DNA from: JAXLYX01 sp046351215
GTDB taxonomy: Bacteria; Myxococcota_A; Polyangia; Polyangiales; Houyiibacteriaceae
Length of the DNA: 64,000 bases
Direction of reading: 5' to 3'
Assembly: GCA_046351215.1 (NCBI GenBank)
Contig: JAXLYX010000009.1
Span: 393,172 to 457,171 of the forward strand
Part shown: positions 24,543 through 33,100 of the stretch, one piece after another
Numbering within the stretch: the first letter of the stretch is position 1
Layout: every line of letters starts with the position of its first letter
Made by a program: the position numbers and the translations under genes
The notes under the pieces: model-generated
What the model saw: the letters and a program-made list of their open reading frames with translations, nothing else
Told to the model about the DNA's origin: nothing
The model's database searches: none

Positions 24543-25915
24543 CTGAATCATCCCCTCATTCCGCCGACATCCTGCGACACGTCACAGGATTCCAAAGATG
24601 TCTCGGAAGAACGGCTGTTCGCGTAGAAGCTGCTCGAACTTTCCGAGGAGAAGGTCCCGTCGTTCGGGACGAGCGTTCGGTAGAAGCCAGAACCAGAGGC
24701 ATCCTTGCCGGAAGAGCGAATGAGTTCTCTGCGTGACGGTGTTGGCTTTGAGGGTGCGGTCGAGACCGGTGGCCTCGCTCGCGGCCCCGAGCAGCGTCAG
24801 CAGCGCCTGGGCCAACGACGCCAGGAGGATCAGTCGGTCACGGCGATCCGTTCGCTTGAGGCGAACCTCCGAGAGGCCGAGCCCGAACCGCGGGTTCTTC
24901 GCGTCGCGGAAGGTTTCCTCGATGGTGAATCGCTTCCCGTAGAGGGCCACGATCTGCGTCGCAGTGAGGTCCGTGCGATTCGTCGCCAGGCACCACGCGT
25001 CCTTCATGCCTGCAGCCTTCACGGCGACGAAGCCGGCGACGGGATGCTCGTTGGCCGTGAGGGCGACGCTCTTGAACAGTCGTGCTCGGCCGCCCGCCGG
25101 AACGAGGTCGGCAGCGGGAAGCCTCTTGCCGTTGGCGGTGGTGACGAGGATCGACTCGCGAAAGCGGATCACGAAGTTCCATCGTTCGCGTGCGAGGAAC
25201 TCGTAGAGCTTGGTATCGCCGAAGCCTCGATCGGCGATGATCGTGACCCGAACGTCATCGGGGATCGCTGCGTGCAGCCTCAGCAGCAGCTCGTCCTCGA
25301 AGTCGTTTCGCGCCCCGTCCTTGATGTCGCTGACGGCGACGGTCTTCCACAGGAGCGGCGTCGCGCGGCCATGCGAGGTCACGACGTTCGCGGCGATGAC
25401 CGAGTGGCCGTCGCGCGCATACTCGGTCCAGTCCAAGGCGATGACCACGTCCTTGCGCTCGCCGAGGACGAAGTGGACCCACGGCAGGTCGAGTTGCTCG
25501 AGCTGCAGGTTGCGATTGGAGAGGAGCCGGTCGACCTGCTTGACCGCGTGCTTGGTGTCGAGTCCCTGGGAGGACGCGAGCCCGGCGCCGATCAGCGAGA
25601 GGGCGAGCGAGCTCGCTTCGAGCACTCCGACCACGCCGTTGGTCACGGAGGTCTCGAGCTTCGCGTGGAGCTCATCATCGAAGGCGCGGGACACCATCGC
25701 CGCCACTGTACTCGATGGGATCCCTCTCGGTACCGGCCCGTTCCGCGTCCCCGGGGGTCTTCCTCTTTCGCGATCCCGGCGGCAGGATGAACGGCGGATT
25801 TTCGGCGACGATGACGGCTTGCGGCGGCTCATGGCCGCTCGAACACGCGAATCGGCTGGAAATTCCCTGCCATCATGAAGTCAGGTCAGGTAGGTGCGAT
25901 GAGGGGATCCCTCAG
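24543..25915 (-). mobile_element. Complete IS4-family insertion sequence, 1373 bp
   Basis: The ends are imperfect inverted repeats: left CTGAATCATCCCCTCAT, right (reverse complement) CTGAGGGATCCCCTCAT, 14 of 17 identical. An exact 9-bp direct repeat flanks the element. It carries a single full-length transposase gene on the minus strand. The good ends, intact transposase and undecayed duplication suggest recent insertion. Confidence 0.9.
24582..25697 (-). CDS. IS4-family DDE transposase
   Basis: 371 residues. The catalytic acidic residues are placed as D in VIALDWTEY (about residue 86), D in IIADRGFGDTKLYEF (about 160), and E in the family signature Y-G-K-R-F-T-I-E-E-T-F-R-D-A-K, which fits the IS4 YREK pattern Y(2)R(3)E(6)K exactly. 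The start at 25697 is the first ATG giving a homologous N-terminus. A GTG at 25706 is close, and a longer frame to 25832 begins with low-complexity Arg/Ser sequence. The gene looks intact and functional. It acts on the terminal repeats of its own element. Confidence 0.88.
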   Translation of the reverse strand: MVSRAFDDELHAKLETSVTNGVVGVLEASSLALSLIGAGLASSQGLDTKHAVKQVDRLLSNRNLQLEQLDLPWVHFVLGERKDVVIALDWTEYARDGHSVIAANVVTSHGRATPLLWKTVAVSDIKDGARNDFEDELLLRLHAAIPDDVRVTIIADRGFGDTKLYEFLARERWNFVIRFRESILVTTANGKRLPAADLVPAGGRARLFKSVALTANEHPVAGFVAVKAAGMKDAWCLATNRTDLTATQIVALYGKRFTIEETFRDAKNPRFGLGLSEVRLKRTDRRDRLILLASLAQALLTLLGAASEATGLDRTLKANTVTQRTHSLFRQGCLWFWLLPNARPERRDLLLGKFEQLLREQPFFRDIFGIL

Positions 25916-25924
25916 ATCACGAAG
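25916..25924 (+). repeat. IS target-site duplication, right copy
   Basis: ATCACGAAG follows the right end of the element, identical to 24534-24542. The interrupted gene resumes immediately after it. Confidence 0.85.
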
Positions 25925-26105
25925 ATGCTGAGTTTTGGTCCAAGGACATCGCATACGGCTCCAATGTGCCGTGGCATCTCAATGAGCCGGGACTGAAGCC
26001 TCGATCGTTCCCCTGAGGAATCCACCGAGCGCACGCACCCAACGTCACTCCACCAGAATGGAGCCATCACGTCTGCTGTCGAGCCCAGACCAGCTATCCT
26101 TTCGC

Positions 26106-26531
26106 ATGACCGTCGTTCGAGCCCTTCGTAGACCGGACGGAACGCCCTCCGACTCGTTTGCCCTCGCGGAGAGCGATCTGCTGGATGCAGGTGCGTGGGC
26201 GGAACGGACGTCGGAGTTGGTCCTGTCGGTGCGCACCGAAGGAGCGAGGTCCCAGCTGACCGTGGTTCGTCGCGGGGACCTCGCGTGTGCAATGCACTTC
26301 GGCGCCGGCGAGGCTCCTCCGGGATGGATCACCACCGGTGGAGTGGGCGGTGACGACCAGCCCGTCGAGACACAAGATCTCGTCATCTGGTATCCGGCGA
26401 AGGCGTTCGTTCCTGTCGAGAGGATCCTGGACGCCATGCGGGTGTACATCGCGACGCACGAGCGCGACCCGAGGCTCGAGTGGTGCGAGCTGAGGATGGG
26501 GGATTTGAGGTTCGAAGAGCTCTGGGAGTGA
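26106..26531 (+). CDS. Imm1-like immunity protein (tentative)
   Basis: 141 residues from the ATG at 26106; an ATG at 26058 would add 16. TATCCT sits 5 nt before the chosen ATG, like other short-leader starts here. The order of features resembles Imm1-type immunity proteins: a strand with RRGDLACAMHFG, a central ITTGGVGGDDQ, an aromatic strand LVIWYPAKAFVPVE, then a helix with DAMRVYIATHERDPRLEWCEL. Imm1 proteins neutralise deaminase-like or other polymorphic toxins. The match is from pattern memory only, and no cognate toxin gene is adjacent. It follows the split gene by 89 nt. Confidence 0.5.
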   Translation: MTVVRALRRPDGTPSDSFALAESDLLDAGAWAERTSELVLSVRTEGARSQLTVVRRGDLACAMHFGAGEAPPGWITTGGVGGDDQPVETQDLVIWYPAKAFVPVERILDAMRVYIATHERDPRLEWCELRMGDLRFEELWE

Positions 26532-26614
26532 ATGGTCACCGATGGTGGAGCCGTGGCAGAGTCCTGCTGCGAATCCTGTAAGCTCTCGAAGGCTACTATC
26601 CGGGGCGGAAACTC

Positions 26615-26985
26615 GTGTTGCTCGTCATCGAAGGCGCAAGCCAAGTGGCGTACCCGGACAGGGCCGAAGTGGAGCGCGCGTTCGCGCGATGGACGGTGTC
26701 GTGCGCACTCAAGGGGCGCTCTTCGAGAGCGAGCGCGACTGGCTCACCATCGGGGGCGGGAACGACGCGTACGTGCTCGCGCTCCACAAGGGGGACGCGA
26801 TTCGAGTGGCTCTCGATCAGCCGCGGCCTGCGCACGAAGACGAGCGGGTATGGATCTGCAACGGTCAGCCGCTCGAGTATCCGCGGTCGGAAGTCGTTTC
26901 CGTGGACACCGCCGTCCCGGCTCCGTTGGCGTACCTCGACGATCGCGGGGAGGCGTCCGAGTTGCTGTGGGACGACGAGACGTAG
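26615..26985 (+). pseudogene. Frameshifted small immunity-like gene
   Basis: A GTG at 26615 opens LLVIEGASQVAYPDRAEVERAFARW. After codon ~25 the protein-like sequence continues only in another frame (MDGVVRTQGALFESERDWLTIGGGNDAYVLAL... to ELLWDDE and a stop at 26985). One missing base near 26683-26688 (ttcgcgcgatgg) would join them as ERAFRAMDGVV. The fused product, about 123 residues, has the layout of small immunity-type proteins (an EVExA helix, a strand pair with a GGG turn, then P-A-P-L-A-Y-L-D). Either the gene is broken or the base is a sequencing or assembly error. The original frame otherwise runs to 27073 with Arg/Ser-rich nonsense. Confidence 0.55.
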
Positions 26986-27076
26986 GGCCGAGAGGCGCCA
27001 GCAATCGCGGAGCGCGACCCTCGTGCACTCCCACCCGACCCTCGACACGGACGCCCCCCGGGGAAGCTCGTAGACC

Positions 27077-27655
27077 ATGGACATCGACACGCTGATGCAG
27101 GAGGCCGAGCTTCTCGTCCGGAACGGAGAGCAGCTGACGCCGAGCGGAATCGGAGCGCCGGTCGGTTGGACGTATCCGCGCGTGTCCGGCGAGCCTTCGA
27201 TGGCCGTGGTCGTGGCCGGGCGCGTGCTGTGTCTCGTGCCCGACGGAAACCATGGAGCAGGTGCGTCCTACGGGGACGCGGCTCCCGCGGGAGGTACTCC
27301 GCTCTTCGCCTCTCCGTGGAGGTCGTATCCGCCGATCGAGGGGATCTTCCTGCGCGGCTCGGAACGGATCGGAGATTGGCTGGCCGAGAATCGATGGGAG
27401 AGGACCTGGGGATACAACGACAACTTCCCGGATCGTCGCGTCGTCTCCGAATACGAAGCCTGGTGGCAGGGCCAACATCCGTTCTACACGTCGACCGCGG
27501 TCGCCGTCCGCGGTGGATGGCACTTTGTCTGGCCCGACGACGACTGGCTCGAGCGCGTGGACGAAGAGCTGGTTCTCTGGACGCTCTCGGGCGAGCCTTG
27601 GCTCGAAGTCTGGGCCCGTGCCGGCGGACTGCAGGTCCTCGAGAGGACCACCTGA
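27077..27655 (+). CDS. Hypothetical protein in immunity-like array
   Basis: 192 residues, Trp-rich (13 or so), acidic, with no signal or membrane segment. The C-terminal third, with G-W-H-F-V-W-P-D-D-D-W, L-V-L-W-T-L-S-G-E-P-W-L-E-V-W and a final V-L-E-R-T-T, looks like a compact beta-rich end of a small family I recall from myxobacteria but cannot name. The N-terminal half has a GYPRV/VPDGNH loop region. It is the best-formed gene of the array, with a plain ATG. A role as an immunity protein is suggested only by company. Confidence 0.6.
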   Translation: MDIDTLMQEAELLVRNGEQLTPSGIGAPVGWTYPRVSGEPSMAVVVAGRVLCLVPDGNHGAGASYGDAAPAGGTPLFASPWRSYPPIEGIFLRGSERIGDWLAENRWERTWGYNDNFPDRRVVSEYEAWWQGQHPFYTSTAVAVRGGWHFVWPDDDWLERVDEELVLWTLSGEPWLEVWARAGGLQVLERTT

Positions 27656-27707
27656 GCGGCTGCGCGACATGCGCGGACGGGGCTCCTCGGACGAGCGGAG
27701 GCGAGCG

Positions 27708-28391
27708 GTGAGCAGACGAGACATCAAGGTGGAGATGAGACGCCGTTCGGCTCCGTCCGACGATCCGGTGTCCCTCCACCGGCGGTTCCTCTCGGTCATG
27801 CGCAACTCGCAGACTCGGTGGTGGGATCCCGCCGCACCAATCGCCGATCCCAAGGTGCGGGGCAGCCTGGAGCATCAGGTGGATCTCGGCCCGGCGCTCT
27901 CGCGTGGTGGCGCGGGCTATGTGGCGTACGTGCATCGCTCGCCCGACTACACGGCGGACCAGGCTCTGTACGACGACCGGCTGATTCTCGGATTCAGCCT
28001 CTCCCAGGAGGAGTACGGCGACCTTCTGGGCTCGGCGCTGGTGTGCCTCTTGGAGGCATTCGCTCCCTACCGGGTCCAGGTGATCTCGGATCGGGGCCTC
28101 ATGCTCGACGACTACGACGTGACGCTGGAGCTGGCCGGCGTATCGGGCAAGGACGAGGACGGACGCGATGGGGTGGCGCGGTTGTGGCCGGCTACGTTCC
28201 TGGACGACGAGCTCTGTCGCCGGACGTTCGGGCTGTCGGCCGACGAAGTGGCCGCGCGACTCGCGGGAGTGGTGGAGCGCGCAGAGAGTCGTTCAGGAGG
28301 GGTGTTCCTGGTCGCGACGACGGAGCTCCTCGGACGCGACGAGCTCGTCGCGCTCGACCTGGCGCTGCGGCGCCGCCTGACGGGCCCCTAG
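27708..28391 (+). CDS. Hypothetical protein in immunity-like array
   Basis: 227 residues from a GTG preceded by GGAGG; an ATG at 27735 with AAGGTGGAG is an alternative. It begins 52 nt after the previous gene. A central region (HQVDLGPALSRGGAGYVAYVHR... LILGFSLSQEEYGDLLGSALVCLLEAF) mixes strands and helices, and the tail is helical. There are no catalytic motifs, Cys pairs or signal peptide. I do not recognise the family. Size, solubility and position fit an immunity-like protein. Confidence 0.55.
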   Translation: MSRRDIKVEMRRRSAPSDDPVSLHRRFLSVMRNSQTRWWDPAAPIADPKVRGSLEHQVDLGPALSRGGAGYVAYVHRSPDYTADQALYDDRLILGFSLSQEEYGDLLGSALVCLLEAFAPYRVQVISDRGLMLDDYDVTLELAGVSGKDEDGRDGVARLWPATFLDDELCRRTFGLSADEVAARLAGVVERAESRSGGVFLVATTELLGRDELVALDLALRRRLTGP

Positions 28392-28552
28392 GCCCGTTCC
28401 TGGGCCGTTCGGCCGTGACGCTCGGAGGAGTCGGTCCGGGGCCTCGCGCTCACGATGCGTTCGCGCAGCCACAGAGCGGGCACGCGTCGGAGGGGATCGA
28501 CTGGATCGCATCACGCTGGGGCCCGCCGTCGGTTGCGTGGTAGAGGGCGGGG

Positions 28553-29272
28553 ATGGACCCGGCGTACCAGCTGCTGGTGCACTTCGAGCGCGGAGTCGAC
28601 GGTGTCCGCGTGCTCCGTGAGTTGGTGCGCGAGTGGGCCGTGTCGACGCGCCTGCCGCTGAGGTCTTTCGGCAAGGCAGGCGAGGCATCGCCCGATCCGT
28701 CCTGGTTGTGCGAGCGCCTCGAGTTTCGGGGAGGGCGCGACGACTCCGCCCTGAGCCTGCGAACCGGGCGGGGACGCAAGGGCGTCGACGTCGTGGACTG
28801 CATGTTCACGAATCCGGACGTCGAGCTCCCCTACGCCCCGAACTTCGTTTCCGTGCGCTTCCATCACGACCGGATACGCGAGCAGAGCGAGGGGTACTCG
28901 CTCGGGGACATGGCGAAGCTTCTCGGTGCGGTGGCGGACTCGGGGCCCGTCCTGTCCGGATATGTCGATTGCTACGCCAACGTTCGTGCGGGGCCGATCA
29001 TGCATAACGAGCGCGCGTTCTCCGCCGCGGTTCGGTCTGCAGGGGGGCGGTCTCCGGGGTGGGCACCGATCCTCTGGCTCTCGGTGCTGCCTTCCACAGT
29101 CATGAAGGCGCTCGGGCAGGGCTCGGACTCGCTCGCGCGGAGCGGCCTCATCCGGCTGAGGGACCTCGCCGATGGCGGCGTCGTCGTGGCGACCCACGAG
29201 GAGAGTCCGCGCGGAAACCGCGAAGAGGTGAATCGCGTGCAGACGAGCATGCGAGCGCTGGGGTGGCTGTAG
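28553..29272 (+). CDS. Hypothetical protein, weakly DUF5953-like
   Basis: 239 residues from an ATG preceded by TAGAGG at 6 nt. The C-terminal part (G-W-A-P-I-L-W-L-S-V-L, then helices and D-G-G-V-V-V-A-T) weakly resembles the end of DUF5953, a myxobacterial family of unknown role. The first half has a strand-rich FVSVRFHHDRIREQSEGY segment. No enzymatic residues or export signal are seen. It is the last clear gene before the right-hand copy of the moaA 3' end. Confidence 0.55.
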   Translation: MDPAYQLLVHFERGVDGVRVLRELVREWAVSTRLPLRSFGKAGEASPDPSWLCERLEFRGGRDDSALSLRTGRGRKGVDVVDCMFTNPDVELPYAPNFVSVRFHHDRIREQSEGYSLGDMAKLLGAVADSGPVLSGYVDCYANVRAGPIMHNERAFSAAVRSAGGRSPGWAPILWLSVLPSTVMKALGQGSDSLARSGLIRLRDLADGGVVVATHEESPRGNREEVNRVQTSMRALGWL

Positions 29273-29814
29273 CTGCGCACCGGAGGCGTGCGAGAACGAT
29301 CCGCGTTCGTGCCTGGCCTCGCGGCGGCTCCCACGGTCTCCTGCCTTTGCGCGAGGTGAGCCCGTGTCCCGCTGGAGCTAGGACGAGGCCAGCTATCGAG
29401 GGCTCTTGTGTGCATGCCCTGGCGTCTTCGCCGGACTGCCCACGAGAGGACTACGTGGGAGACGCCGAGCAGATGACGCTGCCAAGGGCCATGGAAGCGC
29501 TCGGCGTCGGAATCGTGCTCGTTGCCGCCGCGAAGCAGAGCGCCGGACGCGCGTAGAACGTGGGCCGCCTTGAACGATGCGGCGCGAACGCGAGTTGTTC
29601 GGTCGACGGGTCGCCGGCGGGGTACCCTCGCCGCGAGCCGCCACCACCCACCGAGGGATCGTTATCGTTCCAGCGGCCGAGCCCTCCTGCGATGCACGGC
29701 CGCGAACCATCGACCCTCGCGTATCACGCGACGCCCATGCGCGACGTCGGAATGCGCCAAGGAGCTCGACTCCGCGCATCCCGTCTCGCGCGGTGGGGCT
29801 TCGAGCCCCCGATT
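29273..29814. other. 542-bp stretch without a confident gene
   Basis: Short open frames exist on both strands. One ends at 29556 with a plausible helix (EQMTLPRAMEALGVGIVLVAAA), and there is a 66-codon minus frame at 29451-29651. None has a credible start, and codon bias is mixed. It is best read as decayed accessory DNA next to the right repeat. Confidence 0.5.
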
Positions 29815-29900
29815 TCCACCAAGGCCCGGGGCCACTTCTTCCTCGAGCCCGAGGTGCACGAGCACACGCGGGTGGGGATGAGCTTGATCGGGGGGTAGGG
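29815..29900 (+). repeat. Direct repeat, right copy (isolated moaA 3' end)
   Basis: 83 of 86 bases match 23676-23761, keeping the frame from STKARGHFF through the terminal GMSLIGG and stop, with one D-to-H change. Upstream sequence shows no MoaA similarity. Two of the three differences are silent, so the copy looks like the end of a related but distinct moaA allele rather than a fresh local duplication. Confidence 0.85.
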
Positions 29901-30133
29901 GCTGGCGACCTCGCAGGACCGGCTCGCCCGGGCGGTCCGTTCACGTTCCGCACGAGACCCGAGCGCCCCTCGCCCGCGCCAAGGCTACGCCTTTCGGTGG
30001 ACCCGCCACGCGGACCCGAGTGTCCTTTTCGGCGCTTCGCGGCCTTTACTCGGCCTGGGCCTCCCTTCAAGTTCGCCCGCGCCGATCCGGGGGCGTCTCG
30101 GCGGCAGTTCCGGAATCCGGGGTGGAGTGGGTG

Positions 30134-33100
30134 ATGCAGCTCTGGGGCTCTCGTCGGTCGCGGTCGATCTTCGCGGTCTGTGTCGTGTCCGTGGCGGTCG
30201 TCACGACGCTCTTCGTGGAGGGCTCGGGTCGCGAGGCGATCCTGCGGCCTTCGTCCTCGCGATCTCGGGCGGACGCGTCGACGCGCTCGGTCGAACATGC
30301 GCCGTCGCGGGACGCGAGCACGATGCAGTCGCTCGACACGGCGCCGCGCGCGCTTCGCGCCGCCTACGTCGCCGCGACCCAAGCGGAGGCCGCGCGGGAC
30401 GCACGCTATCGGATGGCCAGGGATTCGAACCGACGTGCCGTCACGGCTCACGGCGGCGATCTCCGCCTCTCGGCGCGCTTCGATCGTCGAGGGGCGACGT
30501 TCCGAGCGCCGGGCATCGACGGGCGACTCGACGCCCGGACGCTGCGATGCGACGGACGCTCGATCGCGCTCCAGGAAGGCGAGCCGACCGTCGACGCCGA
30601 CGCCGCGAACCGCGTTCGTTCCACTCGGGCGGGGCGAGGATCGAACGCCTACCTCGACGAGTGGTACGTCGCCGGCCCGCTCGGTTTCGAGCACGGCTTC
30701 GACGTCTCGGCTCCGTCGTGCGAACGGGAGATCGCCGTCGAGCTCGACGTGCGAGGCCTCGTTCCCCGATTGCAGGACGATGCCGTGCGCCTCGCGAGCC
30801 CCCACGGTGACGCGGCGCTGCGGTACGCGGACCTCGTCGCCCACGATGCCGAGGGGCGCGAGCTCGAATCGTCGCTCTCCGTGGAGGCCGGTCGCATCGC
30901 TTTGCGCGTCGATGTGTCCGGAGCGGCCTTCCCGGTCGCCATCGACCCGCTCGTCTACGTCGAGGACGGCTCGGCCACGCCCTCGGTTCTCGGCGATCCG
31001 TCGTCCAAGCTCTTCGGCACGAGCGTCGCCTTCGACGTCGACACCGCGATCGTCGGAGCTCCGACCACCACGAGCACCGGCAACTCGAGTCAGGGGGCCG
31101 CGTACGTGTTCCGCCGCCAGGGGTCGACCTGGAGCTACGAGGCGAAGCTCGTGGGGGGCGACGCTGGCGCTCAGCGCTTCGGTGATTCGGTCGACATCTC
31201 GGGCGATCGAGCGATCGTCGGCGCTCCCAGCTCCACGGGGCTCGTGGCCGGAGCTGGAGCCGCCTACGTCTTCACGCGGAGCGGCACGACGTGGACTCAG
31301 CAGCAGAAGCTCCGGGGAGATACCGCGTCGTCCCAGTTCGGCGTCGCGGTCGCGATCGACGGCACGACCGTCGCGGTCGGCCAGAGCCAGGCGGATCCCT
31401 CGGGTCACACGGATCAGGGCGCGGCCCACGTCTACGTGTGGGACGGGACGACCTGGGCACTCCAGGCGGACCTCCTCGCGAGCGACGGCGCCGCGGGCGA
31501 CCAATTCGGGACCAGCGTGGCGCTCGAAGGCGACACGGTGATCGTCGGCTCGCCCCTCGACGACTTCTCGTCGCTCATGGATCGGGGCTCGGCATACGTC
31601 TTCGTCCGGAGTGGGGCGACCTGGTCGGAGCAGCAGAAGCTCTCGTCCACGGTGACCTCCGCGGGAGCTCGTCTCGGGGGATCGGTCTCGATCTCGGTCG
31701 ATACGGTCGTCCTCGGGGCGGCCCAGGACTCGAACGGCCTCACCGTCCCGACCAGCGTCTACACCGGGAGCGCCTACGTGTTCACGCGGAGCGGGACCGT
31801 GTGGTCCTTGCAGCAGAAACTGATCGTTCCCTCCGCCGCGGCCTCGGATCAGATCGGCGCTTCGGTCACCATCTCGGGCGATACCGTCCTCGCCGGAGCT
31901 CCGCTCCGGAACGTCGGCGCGGATACGGACGAGGGCTCTGCGTTCGTCTTCGTGAGAAGCGGTGCGACGTGGACCGTCCAGACCGAGCTCGTCACGGTCG
32001 GCGCCGCTGCGGCCGACCACGTGGGTAGGGCCGTGACTCTCGCTGGCGACGTCGCGCTCCTCGGCGCCCCGGACACGGACGTGGGGAACTACGCGGGCCA
32101 GGGTGCGATCCGCGGCTTCCTGCGCTCGGGCTCGACCTGGTCCCAGGAGGCCCCCCTCGTCGCGGGCGAAGGCCTCTCGCAGGGCTCCCTCGGCGTTTCC
32201 GTGGCGCTGTCGGGCGACACGGCGGTCGTCGGGGAGTATCGGCACGACGGCGTCTCCGGAACCCGCAATGGCGCGGCTCACGTCTTCGTGCGGGTCGGCG
32301 GGGTCTGGACGCGACAGGCGCGCCTGGTTCCCTTCGACGGCGCGAGTAGCGACGAGTTCGGGAGCTCCGTGGCCATCGACGGCGACACCCTGGCCATCGG
32401 CGCGCCCCTGGCATCCGTCGGAGGCAACGCGCAGCAGGGGGCGGTCTACGTCTTCGTGCGTGCGGGCGGGCAGTGGTCTCTGCAGGCCAAGCTCCTCGGC
32501 TCCTCGGGGGCCGCGTCCAACCGGTTCGGGAGTGCCGTCGCGCTCCTCGGGGACCGCTTGTTCGTCGGAGCCAGTGGCGCGACGGTCGGCGGGAACGCCA
32601 GCCAGGGCAGGGTCCACGTCTTCGGGCGGAGTGGGTCGGCCTGGAACGAGACGCAGGTCATGGTCGGGAGCGACGCCGGCGCTGGCGACAGCTTCGGCGA
32701 CGCGCTCGCCCTTTCGCCTGCGGGGGACCTCTTGGTCGTCGGGGCCCGCGGAGACGACGTCGGGGCCAATGCGAACCAAGGCTCGGTCTACGCCTTCGTG
32801 CTCGCGGGAGCCTCCTTCGTCGAGCAGGCGAAGCTGATCGCGGACGACGGGGCCCAGCTCGACGAGCTCGGCGCGGAGGTTGCGGTATCGGGGAACACTC
32901 TCGTCGCGGGCGCCTGGCTCGCCGACGTCGGTGGCGTGGCCAACCAGGGAGCGGCCTACGTCTTCGTGCGCGCTGGCACGACTTGGTCTCGACAAGCCAA
33001 GCTCGTCGCGGACGACGGGGCGGACTCAGACTCCTTCGGTCGTGGCCTCGCCGTCGACGGAGACACGGTGCTCGTCGGCTCGGCCCTCGCCGACGTCGGG

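Larger units (their letters stand above)
24362..26016 (+). pseudogene. 90-aa unknown gene split by an IS4-family element
   Basis: The 5' part (24362-24542) and 3' part (25925-26016) are separated by an insertion sequence with a 9-bp duplication. Removing the element and one copy of the duplication restores a single frame of 90 residues: MTQELEFDF at the start, FCHEIVDFMIREFGFSRDEAVGRIN in the middle, then RYHEDAEFWSKDIAYG across the junction, ending in PRSFP. The H-E-x-x-x-x-W-x-x-x-I-x-Y-G pattern is typical of a small family of unknown function seen in immunity-like arrays. The gene is well under the GC level of its surroundings (about half G+C), a sign of transfer. As it stands, translation from 24362 runs into the element and stops at 24736. 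Confidence 0.75.

Noticed and set aside
29451..29651. 66-codon minus-strand frame near the right end of the island
   Set aside because: It has no ribosome site or promoter motif and a low-complexity sequence. It could be chance in a GC-rich decayed stretch.
29795..29822. tRNA-3'-end-like sequence (GGGGCTTCGAGCCCC followed by TTCCACCA) next to the right repeat
   Set aside because: The T-loop context is wrong (C instead of G before TTC), no anticodon or D-arm can be folded upstream, and the CCACC is part of the moaA repeat.
29393..32995. 1200-codon minus-strand open frame over the FG-GAP gene
   Set aside because: It is repetitive only because the plus-strand FG-GAP repeats are repetitive. Composition is Arg/Asp/Glu-heavy, with no fold signature.
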